DNA of 32,076 nucleotides from Pseudomonas brassicae (lineage in GTDB: Bacteria > Pseudomonadota > Gammaproteobacteria > Pseudomonadales > Pseudomonadaceae). Below, piece after piece: positions 16,696 to 24,648 of this stretch. Position 1 is the first letter of the stretch, and every line of letters begins with the position of its first letter. Below the pieces are notes generated by a model that saw only the letters and a list, made by a program, of their open reading frames with translations, did not search any database and was not told the origin of the DNA. A program made the translations under genes and the position numbers. The stretch is taken from positions 1-32,076 of the forward strand of contig NZ_JAAHBU010000010.1 in assembly GCF_010671725.1 (NCBI RefSeq). The letters are read 5' to 3'.

Positions 16696-17265
16696 GTGCG
16701 CAAAGTGGCGGTGGTAATGGCAGTGGTGGCCCTGGCCGGCTGTGACAATGATGCCGAACGGGTTCACAAGCAGGTTGCCGAGCATCTGGATAACCCCAAG
16801 ACGGCCAAATTCGCCAACGTGCGGTTCAACAAGCAAGGCGACATCTGCGGCCAGTTCCGTGGCAAGGACGCGGCCGGCGTGTTCCAGCCCTACCGCAGCT
16901 ATGTGGCGATCAAGCAAGGCACCGACTACCAGATCATCATCGACCAAACCGCTGGCGATCTGCGCATCCGCGAGATCTGCGGCGGCGCCGAGCTGCAGCG
17001 CCGTGCCAATGCCCTGGCCGACCAGCCCGCCCCCGAAGGGTGGGATGTCGAGATCGTGCAGGGGCCGAACATGGGCGCGCTCAGCGACATGACCGCACGC
17101 CTGATCGAAAAACAGATCCCCTCCTCGGTGGTGTACCGCGACGGCAAGCCAGTGGTGTTGCTGGGCCCATACCCCGACAAACCCACTGCCGAAGCCAGCA
17201 AGAACGACGTGATGGCCCGCCTGGGTACCGACTCGGTGGTCATCCAGCACGGCGCCGAACGCTAG
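16696..17265 (+). CDS. SPOR-domain-like lipoprotein
   Basis: A 190-residue predicted lipoprotein. From a GTG start at 16696 (AGAGGA nine bases upstream) there is a short hydrophobic signal and a lipobox LAGC, so Cys16 would be lipidated and the protein held in the inner or outer membrane facing the periplasm. The longer upstream frame lacks these features. The middle part (about 30-110) is unassigned but has paired cysteines. The C-terminal 70 residues (WDVEIVQGPNM to VVIQHG) resemble a SPOR peptidoglycan-binding domain. The exact role is unknown; it may act in cell-envelope maintenance. Confidence 0.8.
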   Translation: MRKVAVVMAVVALAGCDNDAERVHKQVAEHLDNPKTAKFANVRFNKQGDICGQFRGKDAAGVFQPYRSYVAIKQGTDYQIIIDQTAGDLRIREICGGAELQRRANALADQPAPEGWDVEIVQGPNMGALSDMTARLIEKQIPSSVVYRDGKPVVLLGPYPDKPTAEASKNDVMARLGTDSVVIQHGAER

Positions 17266-17320
17266 CCACCGCGCGCCCGCGCCTTTTACACTCGCGGCTT
17301 GTCTTCAAGGATGAGCCGTC

Positions 17321-17836
17321 ATGAGTGAGTCACCTCCCACCATTACCCTGCAGCGTTGCGGGGAACAGCACATCGATGGGCTGACCGCCCTGTACAACCA
17401 TCCGCAGGTAGCACGCCAGGTGCTGCAGATGCCGTATCAAAGCGCCGACCTGTGGCGCAAGCGCATCGCCACCGACAACGAACGAATGGTGTTTCTGGTG
17501 GCCCTACATCAAGGTGAGGTGATCGGCAGTTGCTCGCTGGAGCAGGCCCTGCGTGTGCGTCGCAGCCACTGCGGTGGCGTTGGCATGGGGGTCGCCCCGG
17601 CCTGGCAAGGGCAGGGCGTGGGCAGTCGTCTGTTGGCCGCGGTGCTGGAGGTGGCAGACAACTGGATGGGCCTGCAGCGTGTCGAACTCACCGTGTACGC
17701 CGACAACCAGCCGGCGTTGGCGTTGTATCGACGCCACGGCTTCGAGGTTGAAGGGCATTTGCGCGACTATGCTTTGCGTGACGGTGTGTTGACCGACGCC
17801 TGCAGCATGGCGCGTCTGCGACGACGCGAGGGTTGA
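17321..17836 (+). CDS. GNAT-family N-acetyltransferase
   Basis: A 171-residue acetyltransferase. The acetyl-CoA loop is visible as VAPAWQGQGVGSRLL (about 90-104), followed by ELTVYADNQPALALYRRHGFEVEG, the typical motif B. The layout is close to the YhhY/L-amino-acid acetyltransferase group, so a small amine or amino acid is a likely acceptor, but the substrate is not certain. It is followed 14 bases later by the HD-hydrolase gene, so the two may be co-transcribed. Confidence 0.88.
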   Translation: MSESPPTITLQRCGEQHIDGLTALYNHPQVARQVLQMPYQSADLWRKRIATDNERMVFLVALHQGEVIGSCSLEQALRVRRSHCGGVGMGVAPAWQGQGVGSRLLAAVLEVADNWMGLQRVELTVYADNQPALALYRRHGFEVEGHLRDYALRDGVLTDACSMARLRRREG

Positions 17837-17850
17837 GAGGAGGGAGGCTT

Positions 17851-18276
17851 ATGTCCACGCTGGAGCGAGCCATTGCGGTTGCCGCCAGGGCCCACGAGGG
17901 GCAGCAGGACAAAGGGGGGACGGCGTACATTCTGCACCCCTTGCGGGTCATGCTGCGGGTACAGACCACCGAGCAACGTATTGTCGCCGTGCTGCACGAC
18001 GTGCTTGAAGACACCAGCATGAGCCTGGCGGACCTGGCCCGTGAGGGCTTCGCGCTCAAGATTCTGGCGGCAGTGCAGGCGCTGAGCCGACGCGATGACG
18101 AAAGCTATGAAGCCTTTGTCGCGCGCCTGGGCGGCGACCCCCTGGCGCGGGTGGTCAAGCTGGCCGACCTGGCCGACAACAGCGACCTCTCGCGCATCGC
18201 CATGCCCGGCCCGGAAGACCTGGCCCGCCTGCAACGCTATCAGCAGGCCAGCGCCTACCTTCAGGCGCTGGCCTGA
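17851..18276 (+). CDS. HD-domain phosphohydrolase, RelA/SpoT hydrolase-like
   Basis: A 141-residue single-domain protein resembling the (p)ppGpp hydrolase part of RelA/SpoT, like small alarmone hydrolases. Residues in place are His15 (ARAHEGQQDKGG), HPLRV with His29, the HD pair His49-Asp50, Glu53-Asp54 (LHDVLEDT) and KLADLADNSD near residue 107. A role in hydrolysing ppGpp or a related nucleotide is inferred from the motif pattern. The ATG at 17851 was chosen for its GGAGGGAGG site. Its 3' end overlaps the convergent MocR gene by 16 bases. Confidence 0.82.
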   Translation: MSTLERAIAVAARAHEGQQDKGGTAYILHPLRVMLRVQTTEQRIVAVLHDVLEDTSMSLADLAREGFALKILAAVQALSRRDDESYEAFVARLGGDPLARVVKLADLADNSDLSRIAMPGPEDLARLQRYQQASAYLQALA

Positions 18277-19748
18277 GCGCTGGCCGCGCCAATCACGGCG
18301 GCCAGGCGCTGCATCGCCGCGTTGATGGCCTGGTCAGTGAACCCACCCAGGCCCAGGAGCAATCCGGGCTTGCCCTGCGCGCCGGCATACATGGGCGATA
18401 CGGCCCGTACCACCACACCGGCTGCAGCGGCCTTGATCGCTACCTGCTTGTCATCGATACCCGCTGCCAGCCACAGCACCAGGTGCATGCCCTGATCAGT
18501 CGGCTGTAGCCACGCCAGCTGCGGCGCCAGCCAGCGCGCCACGGCCTCGTTCACCTGCCGATGGATCGTCGCATACACCCCGCGGATACGGCGGATATGC
18601 CGGTCCAGATGCCCTTCGTTGATAAACGCTGCCAGCACCTGCTGGTCGGCATTGGCCGGGTGGCGATCGATCAGCACGCGCGCGCCGCAAAAAGCCTCCA
18701 CCAGGTCGTGCGGCACGATCGCGTAGCCCAGGCGCAGGGACGGGAACAGGATCTTGCTGAAGGTGCCCAGGTAGATCACCCGCTGTGGGTCCAGCCCCTG
18801 CAGCGACGGGAACGGGTGGCCGGCATAGCGCAGTTCGCCATCGTAGTCGTCTTCCACGACCCAGGCATCCTGGGTTCGGGCCCAGGCCAGCAAGGCCTCG
18901 CGCCGGCGCATGCTCATCGGCATGCCCAGCGGGTACTGGTGCGACGAGGTGACGAAGGCTGCGCGGGCGTGCGCGCAGGTGGCGGTGCCGTGCTCCACCA
19001 CCAGCCCCTCGGCGTCCACCGGTACACGCACCATCTGCCCGCTGTGCCCGGCACTTTCGAGGATGGCGGTGATGCCGCGGTAGGCCGGGTCTTCGACCCA
19101 GGCAAAGTCCCCCACGTCGAGTAGTACCTGGCACGCCAGGTACAGGCCCTGCTGGGTGCCGGAGGTGATGATCACCTGGCTGGCCTCGCAGCGTACCGAG
19201 CGGGACTTGCGTACGTAGTCGGCAACGGCTTCGCGCAGTTCGATCGCGCCCATGGGGTCGCCGTAGCCGGTGGGGGCGCCTGGGCCACGGGCGCGAATGC
19301 GGTTGCCCAGGCGGCGCCAGATATCATCCGGTGCGGCCTTGCCCAGTGGCACCGACACGGCAAACGGTACCTGCGGCACGGCGCCGAAGTGCCGTGCCAC
19401 CTGGGCAAATCGCTCGATGCGCGCAGAGGCCGCGGTCGGCCTGGGCAGGGCCGGAACGTGTGCCGCGGCGGGTTGTTCAAGGCTGTGCGCTACCCGCGTG
19501 CCTGCGCGCCCGCGCGACTCCAGAAAACCTTCTGCCGTGAGTTGCTCGAACGCCTCGATGGCCGTGCCCCGCGCAATCATCAGCGACTTTGCCAGCACTC
19601 GGGTCGAGGGCAGTGCCTCGCCGGGCTTGAGATCACCGCGTCGGATCGCTGCACGCAACGCCTGGGCCAGCTGGCGCCCGAGCTGGCCACTGCTGCGGTC
19701 CAGCGTGCCCAGCGACGGAATGTCCACTACATTGGCCTTGCGCGCCAT
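18261..19748 (-). CDS. MocR/PdxR-type regulator (GntR HTH plus aminotransferase domain)
   Basis: A 495-residue PLP-dependent regulator. Residues about 20-88 form a GntR winged helix (LPSTRVLAKSLMIARGTAIEAFEQLTAEGFLESR). Residues from about 125 form a class I aminotransferase fold with SGTQQGL, DDYDGEL and the PLP lysine, Lys332, in GTFSKILFPSLRLGY. The ATG at 19748 gives the family's normal N-terminus. It is divergent from the PaiB-like gene across 101 bp, so it probably controls that gene and itself. The inducer (PLP, GABA, taurine and others in the family) is not evident. Confidence 0.9.
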   Translation of the reverse strand: MARKANVVDIPSLGTLDRSSGQLGRQLAQALRAAIRRGDLKPGEALPSTRVLAKSLMIARGTAIEAFEQLTAEGFLESRGRAGTRVAHSLEQPAAAHVPALPRPTAASARIERFAQVARHFGAVPQVPFAVSVPLGKAAPDDIWRRLGNRIRARGPGAPTGYGDPMGAIELREAVADYVRKSRSVRCEASQVIITSGTQQGLYLACQVLLDVGDFAWVEDPAYRGITAILESAGHSGQMVRVPVDAEGLVVEHGTATCAHARAAFVTSSHQYPLGMPMSMRRREALLAWARTQDAWVVEDDYDGELRYAGHPFPSLQGLDPQRVIYLGTFSKILFPSLRLGYAIVPHDLVEAFCGARVLIDRHPANADQQVLAAFINEGHLDRHIRRIRGVYATIHRQVNEAVARWLAPQLAWLQPTDQGMHLVLWLAAGIDDKQVAIKAAAAGVVVRAVSPMYAGAQGKPGLLLGLGGFTDQAINAAMQRLAAVIGAASAQASA

Positions 19749-19849
19749 CGATTCTGGTCCGGTGATTATGTTGGATAGTGGCTCTATACCATGGGCCAAT
19801 TGCACAACACAATCGGCCTTCGCTCTTCTGCACGATGGATGGACAAGCC

Positions 19850-20485
19850 ATGTATGTTCCCGAGTCTTTCAACGAATCTCGCCCCCAAGTGCTGCATGAA
19901 CTGATCATGCAAAACCCGCTCGGTGTGCTGGTCAGCCACGGCGAGGGCGGGCTGGATGCCAACCACCTGCCGTTCCACCTCAAGCCGGCCGAGGGTGCGC
20001 ACGGCGTGCTGCAGGCCCACGTGTCGCGGGCCAACCCGGTGTGGCGCGAACTCAACAACGGTGATGAGGTGCTGGTGGTGTTTCGCGGGGCCGAGGCCTA
20101 CATCTCGCCCAACTGGTACCCCAGCAAGCACGAGACCCACCAGCAGGTGCCCACCTGGAACTACCAGGTGGTGCACGCCCATGGCCGGGTCACCCTGCAT
20201 GACGACGAGCGCTATGTGCGTGGCCTGGTGGCGCTGCTCACGCGTACCCACGAAGCGTCCCAGCCGCAGCCGTGGAAAATGACCGATGCGCCCAAGGACT
20301 ACATGAGCGACATGCTCAAGGCCATCGTCGGCGTGGAAATCGAAATCACCCGGTTGGTCGGCAAGTTCAAACTGGGCCAGAACAAGGCGGCGCGGGACAT
20401 ACACGGCGCGGCGCAAGGGCTGCTGACGGTTGGCAATGCGGCGATGAGCGACGCCATGCTGAAGAAGGTGGACGTAGGCATCTAA
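19850..20485 (+). CDS. PaiB-like FMN-binding split-barrel protein
   Basis: A 211-residue protein of the PaiB family (pyridoxamine-phosphate-oxidase-like flavin split barrel). The MYVPESF start is the family hallmark, so ATG 19850 is used. Other conserved blocks are LDANHLPFHL, AHVSRANPVWREL, YISPNWYPSKHETHQQVPTWNY and VGKFKLGQNK. PaiB proteins bind flavin or haem and are tied to negative regulation or stress in some bacteria; the activity here is unknown. Pairing with a PLP-binding regulator gene is a recurrent arrangement. Confidence 0.88.
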   Translation: MYVPESFNESRPQVLHELIMQNPLGVLVSHGEGGLDANHLPFHLKPAEGAHGVLQAHVSRANPVWRELNNGDEVLVVFRGAEAYISPNWYPSKHETHQQVPTWNYQVVHAHGRVTLHDDERYVRGLVALLTRTHEASQPQPWKMTDAPKDYMSDMLKAIVGVEIEITRLVGKFKLGQNKAARDIHGAAQGLLTVGNAAMSDAMLKKVDVGI

Positions 20486-20628
20486 CCAGGGGGTTGCCAG
20501 GCAAATCGACTTTTCCTACGCAGTCAGCCAGAATCGGTTGGCTCGGCTGGGCAATGGCATTTTGACTGTATCGGTCGAGTGAATCAGCGTTGTACCGGCC
20601 CGACTTTCCACTGCCCAGACGAAAAGAC

Positions 20629-21594
20629 ATGAACCAAGATGAGTGGTTGTCGCGCAACGCTGCGCAGTTCGGCAGCGAGTTCGAACGACTGTTTGCCCTG
20701 CAGGTGCTCAGCCTTGTCGCCGAGATCCGTTACGAGTCGTTGAGCCTGCAGTTCCCCTTCAAGGACGTGGATGGCAAGCAACGCTATTGCGACTTTGTCA
20801 TCAGCGAAGAGGGCGGTGTGCGCATTGCCATCGAAATCGATGGTTACGACAAGCGCGGTGACGGCACAGGCATGTCGCACGACGACTTCATCGATTGGCA
20901 GCGTCGCCAGGCTGCGCTGACGTCGCAAGGCTGGCGGGTATTGCGGTTTGCCAATCGTGATGTCAGGGACGAGCCGGCACGCTGCGCTGGCCATATCCGC
21001 GCGCTGCTCGAAGAGGAGCGTAAAAAAGCCCATAGCCTGTTGTCGCACACACGCCAGCATGCGGGTGCACAGCAATTGGCTGCGGTGCAGGGCAGTCAGA
21101 TCAAAGGGCTCAACAAGGAGGTTTCGGTCATGAAGTACACGATCATGTCATTCACTGCGCTGATCGCGGTACTGATCGTCGTGTTTGCGTTCAAGGGCAA
21201 TGAATCGAGCGCTGGCCCGGTGCTGGCCAGCTCGGCCGTGGCAGCGCCTGCTGCGCCAGCGGCGTTGCAAGGCGCCACCTGCGACAACCCGCTGGATTGG
21301 CGCGAGGCCGCGCGCCATGTCGGCCAGAGCGCCGCCGTGGTGGGGCCGATCATCAAGGTGACCTACAAGCCAACCGCCAAGGGCCAGCCGACCTGGATCG
21401 ACCTCGGTGCTGGCTTCCCGAGCACGCAACGGCTGGGGTTGGTGGTGTGGGGCGAGCATCGCGCAGCATTCGCGCCGTTGCTGTCGCAGCCGTTGGAGGG
21501 GCGCAATGTGTGCGTGATCGGGCGCATCGAGCAGTACAAGGGTGTGCCGCGTATCGAACTGAAGAGTAGCGGCCAGCTTCAACTGCTCAACTGA
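20629..21594 (+). CDS. DUF559/Vsr-like nuclease fused to TM anchor and OB-fold domain
   Basis: A 321-residue protein in three parts. Residues 1-135 resemble a PD-(D/E)XK endonuclease of the DUF559/Vsr type, with Asp55 (YCDFVI), Glu69 (IAIEIDGYD) and the strand QGWRVLRFANRDV. Residues 136-168 are a polar helix. Residues 170-188 are one TM segment with the nuclease side predicted inside. Residues 220-320 form an OB-like fold (TWIDLGAGFPS, VCVIGRIEQYKGVPRIEL) placed in the periplasm. A consensus ribosome site (AAGGAGG, 21115-21121) precedes an in-frame ATG at 21130, so a shorter 154-residue membrane-OB protein may also be made. Function is unknown; a link to DNA handling is inferred. Confidence 0.78.
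   Translation: MNQDEWLSRNAAQFGSEFERLFALQVLSLVAEIRYESLSLQFPFKDVDGKQRYCDFVISEEGGVRIAIEIDGYDKRGDGTGMSHDDFIDWQRRQAALTSQGWRVLRFANRDVRDEPARCAGHIRALLEEERKKAHSLLSHTRQHAGAQQLAAVQGSQIKGLNKEVSVMKYTIMSFTALIAVLIVVFAFKGNESSAGPVLASSAVAAPAAPAALQGATCDNPLDWREAARHVGQSAAVVGPIIKVTYKPTAKGQPTWIDLGAGFPSTQRLGLVVWGEHRAAFAPLLSQPLEGRNVCVIGRIEQYKGVPRIELKSSGQLQLLN
21115..21132 (+). promoter_or_regulatory. Internal Shine-Dalgarno and start within the nuclease gene
   Basis: AAGGAGG (21115-21121) lies eight bases before ATG 21130, in frame with the upstream nuclease. The product from this start would begin MKYTIMSFTALIAV, a signal-anchor, followed by the OB domain. It is stronger than any ribosome site at the main start (20629). 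Confidence 0.5.
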
Positions 21595-21601
21595 CCCTCG
21601 G

Positions 21602-21626
21602 GTGCAGCCTTTGCGCAAGGCTGCAC
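21602..21626. terminator. Bidirectional terminator between convergent nuclease genes
   Basis: GTGCAGCCTT-TGCGC-AAGGCTGCAC is a perfect 10-bp stem with a 5-base loop, placed in the 42-bp gap between the convergent genes ending at 21594 and 21637. The symmetry suits termination from both sides, although long T runs are absent. Confidence 0.7.
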
Positions 21627-21636
21627 GGGTATGCGC

Positions 21637-22704
21637 TCAACCAGCGTTCTGGCAGTTCAGCGCAATGCTGTAGCCGTCTGCCTTGGCCGCCGATTCGTCG
21701 TTGAACTCGACCCGGTTCTTTTCCGCAATGGCGTTGTACGACGGGCAGTCCGGGCGATGGTAGCGCTTGGAGCCGCGATGCCCTCGCACGTGCGTGGTGG
21801 CGGCGACGGTTGCGGATTTGGCAGGGGTGGCCGCGGTGGGGCTGGCTGGCGAAGCGGTGCTTGCAGTTGCCGTACCTTTGCCATGCCCCAGTTCGGCGCG
21901 AAGGAACACCGGCGCGTGATCGGAAATGTTTGCCCGGCCCTGTTGGTGCGTTATACCCAGATGCTTGGGGTATTCGTACACGCCAACGCTGTTGACCTTC
22001 ATCGACGAAGCCTTGCTGACAAATATGTTGTCGTACAGGTTGGCGAACTTGCCGTCGGTTGTAGAGAGCGTGCTGGCGCCTTTGGCCAGCAGCGGCTTGG
22101 CGCTTGCATTGAGCGGCGCCCAGGCGGGCGACGAAGGCGGCATGTTGAAGTCGCCCATCAGCATGATGTGATTGTTGCCCGGGTAGACGTCCTTGAGCCA
22201 ACCCCAGTAGCTCGACAGTGCCTCGATCTCTTCAAACCGGTCGGCAGGTTTCTTGCCGTACACGATATGCACCGTGGCGACGACGAAGTAGGCATTGTCG
22301 GTCAATGACTTGAAGCGTGCGGAATAAGGCTCGCGTGCAAAGATGTTCTTGCGGTCAATGTAGGACAAGGCACCGTCTTCGTAGGCGACCTTGCTATCTT
22401 TCCATACGAAACCATACATTTCCTTGTACGAAGAACGGCCCACTGCATCGGAAGCCATATAGCTCCAGTGCTCGCCGCTTTGGCGCGTGAGTTCCTTGGC
22501 CAGTTTGTCCAGGGCGGCTGCGTTCATCAGTTCCTGCACGGCCAGAAAGTCGACGTTCTTCGCGACTTTCGCGATGGCCTTGAAGTCCTTGTTGGGGCGC
22601 TCGCTCAGGTGTTCGAGGTTCCAGGTGCCAATACGCGTTTCAGCCAATGCCTGGCCACACAACAGCATCAGCAGCATCACTGCTGCTGCAAAATTCTTAA
22701 ACAT
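21637..22704 (-). CDS. Secreted EEP-family nuclease with C-terminal Ada-like zinc domain
   Basis: A 355-residue endonuclease/exonuclease/phosphatase protein. Residues 1-21 are a signal peptide (ending QALA). The EEP core shows Asn29 (TWNLEHL), Glu58 (AVQEL), His146 (ATVHIVYG), Asp185/Asn187 (MGDFN) and Asp262-His263 (ISDHAP), all expected for metal-dependent phosphodiester cleavage. An Ala/Thr/Pro linker (about 275-305) leads to a small domain with His316, Cys320 and Cys351 (YHRPDC, then ALNC), like the Ada metal-binding module found on extracellular nucleases. It probably cuts DNA in the periplasm or outside. It lies 78 bases downstream of the SOS-box DUF1654 gene on the same strand. Confidence 0.87.
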   Translation of the reverse strand: MFKNFAAAVMLLMLLCGQALAETRIGTWNLEHLSERPNKDFKAIAKVAKNVDFLAVQELMNAAALDKLAKELTRQSGEHWSYMASDAVGRSSYKEMYGFVWKDSKVAYEDGALSYIDRKNIFAREPYSARFKSLTDNAYFVVATVHIVYGKKPADRFEEIEALSSYWGWLKDVYPGNNHIMLMGDFNMPPSSPAWAPLNASAKPLLAKGASTLSTTDGKFANLYDNIFVSKASSMKVNSVGVYEYPKHLGITHQQGRANISDHAPVFLRAELGHGKGTATASTASPASPTAATPAKSATVAATTHVRGHRGSKRYHRPDCPSYNAIAEKNRVEFNDESAAKADGYSIALNCQNAG

Positions 22705-22728
22705 CGTTACGTCCAGTTTTTTACGGAT

Positions 22729-22782
22729 AACGCCAATGCCCGCAGGCTGGCGGCAAGTCGGCGCAGGAGCGGTGTTGGCGTT
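22729..22782. other. Inverted repeat in the DUF1654-nuclease gap
   Basis: AACGCCAA (22729-22736) and TTGGCGTT (22775-22782) are perfect 8-base arms filling almost the whole gap between the DUF1654 stop and the nuclease start. The 38-base loop is GC-rich and has further self-pairing. It could be a leaky terminator or an mRNA processing site that sets how much LexA-controlled transcript reaches the nuclease gene. Confidence 0.4.
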
Positions 22783-23028
22783 TCAATCTTCTTTGGGCAC
22801 AACCCAGAAAATCTGCACGCCGCCGTCATCCCGGTACGCCAGGGTGACGTTGTCGTTCTCGGCGATTTCTTCGAGCAGGGTTTCCCAGTCGGCAGGTGTC
22901 TCGTGCTCGAGGCGGAAGATCAGCGCCGCGCGGGACTTTTGTGCCGTGGGTGAGTTGATGATTTTCTGGATGCGAATGCCCAGCTGCTCATAGCTGCTGG
23001 CAGGCTTGGCGGCGGAGGAGGTGGCCAC
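22783..23028 (-). CDS. DUF1654-family small protein, SOS-controlled
   Basis: An 81-residue protein matching the Pseudomonas DUF1654 pattern: YEQLGIRIQKIINSP, then RAALIFRLEHE, DWETLLEEIAENDNVTL and a closing FWVVP strand. The start is GTG at 23028, with AAGGAA eight bases upstream. No enzymatic motif is visible. A consensus LexA box overlaps its promoter, so it should be induced by DNA damage. Function of the family is unknown; the nuclease gene downstream suggests a DNA-related role. Confidence 0.82.
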   Translation of the reverse strand: MATSSAAKPASSYEQLGIRIQKIINSPTAQKSRAALIFRLEHETPADWETLLEEIAENDNVTLAYRDDGGVQIFWVVPKED

Positions 23029-23048
23029 GGGGTCGGTTCCTTGTTTTG

Positions 23049-23064
23049 CTGTATGCGCATACAG
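23049..23064. promoter_or_regulatory. LexA (SOS) box
   Basis: CTGTATGCGCATACAG is a perfect 16-bp palindrome fitting the gamma-proteobacterial LexA consensus CTGT-N8-ACAG. It overlaps the -10 of the DUF1654 promoter by four bases (23061-23064), the classic position for repression. Confidence 0.8.
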
Positions 23065-23089
23065 TATTTTACTGTAAGGCTTTTCGCAA
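23061..23089 (-). promoter_or_regulatory. Promoter of the DUF1654 gene
   Basis: On the minus strand, TTGCGA (23089-23084) and TACTGT (23066-23061) are 17 bases apart. The -10 runs into the LexA box. An overlapping weaker symmetry, TACAGT-ATTTT-ACTGTA (23060-23076), lies across the spacer. Confidence 0.55.
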
Positions 23090-23122
23090 CAGCTCGTCGG
23101 TGAAAGAACCCATGTGACCGCA

Positions 23123-23146
23123 CACAGCGCAGACTGCTGCGCTGTG
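23123..23146. terminator. Strong hairpin between asparaginase gene and SOS promoter
   Basis: CACAGCGCAG-ACTG-CTGCGCTGTG is a perfect 10-bp stem with a 4-base loop. Leftward transcripts from the asparaginase gene meet it after a T-rich stretch (about 23148-23158), so it may insulate the SOS promoter from read-through. The T run comes before the hairpin rather than after it, which is not the classical order. Confidence 0.45.
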
Positions 23147-23179
23147 CAAAAAATAAAAGTGTCGAGGTTACAAGAGGTT

Positions 23180-23207
23180 AGGCCGCCCAGCCGAGGGCGG
23201 GCGGCCT
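23180..23207 (-). terminator. Terminator of the asparaginase gene
   Basis: AGGCCGCCC and GGGCGGCCT form a perfect 9-bp GC-rich stem with a 10-base loop, 17 bases past the asparaginase stop. The following T content is modest (TAACCTCTTGT on the minus strand). Confidence 0.7.
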
Positions 23208-23223
23208 GACCGGGGTACTGAAC

Positions 23224-24357
<1,134 letters not shown>

Positions 24358-24375
24358 TCAGCAGAAAGCGTACCA

Positions 24376-24405
24376 GTTATCGAATGAGCTGCTTTTTGAC
24401 GTCAA
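24376..24405 (-). promoter_or_regulatory. Candidate promoter of ansB
   Basis: Minus-strand TTGACG (24405-24400) and GATAAC (24381-24376), with an 18-base spacer. It lies about 65 bases upstream of the start codon. The -35 is part of the palindrome TTGACGTCAA. Confidence 0.4.
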
Positions 24406-24464
24406 CTAATTGATTTTTATGGTTTTTATTGAGGTTTATAGCCTGCACCCACAGCGCCGGTGTA

Positions 24465-24508
24465 TCGGAAAGCCGAATTTATTGCTGTAGGACTGTTCGG
24501 TTTTCCGA
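24465..24508. other. Long inverted repeat in the ansB-rbs intergenic region
   Basis: TCGGAAAGCCGAA (24465-24477) and TTCGGTTTTCCGA (24496-24508) pair over 13 positions with one G-T wobble, around an 18-base loop. It lies in the 337-bp gap between divergent ansB and rbs genes, apart from both candidate promoters. It may insulate the two divergent units or be a small structured RNA; no gene is seen here. Confidence 0.4.
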
Positions 24509-24563
24509 AGATTTTGAGGATAATTCCCGTCACTGTTGCGGCAAGGGATGACCGCAGGTTGAT

Positions 24564-24592
24564 TTGACAAAACCCGGTGGCGTTTCCATAGT
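24564..24592 (+). promoter_or_regulatory. Promoter of the rbs operon
   Basis: Perfect -35 TTGACA (24564-24569), 17-base spacer, -10 CATAGT (24587-24592). The start point would fall at about 24599-24600, at the edge of the RbsR operator. Confidence 0.7.
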
Positions 24593-24599
24593 TGTTAGC

Positions 24600-24613
24600 C
24601 GCAAACGTTTGCG
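24600..24613. promoter_or_regulatory. RbsR (LacI-family) operator
   Basis: CGCAAACGTTTGCG is a perfect 14-bp palindrome with the AAACGTTT core typical of LacI/GalR-family operators, including RbsR sites. It lies directly at the predicted start point of rbs transcription. The regulator is probably the LacI-family protein encoded at 28195-29217. Confidence 0.75.
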
Positions 24614-24648
24614 ACCCGACAATAATCAATAAGATTCGGAGTGAACCC

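Noticed and set aside
24396..24405. TTGACGTCAA palindrome as a regulator site
   Set aside because: Only ten bases, and its right half is explained as the ansB -35 box.
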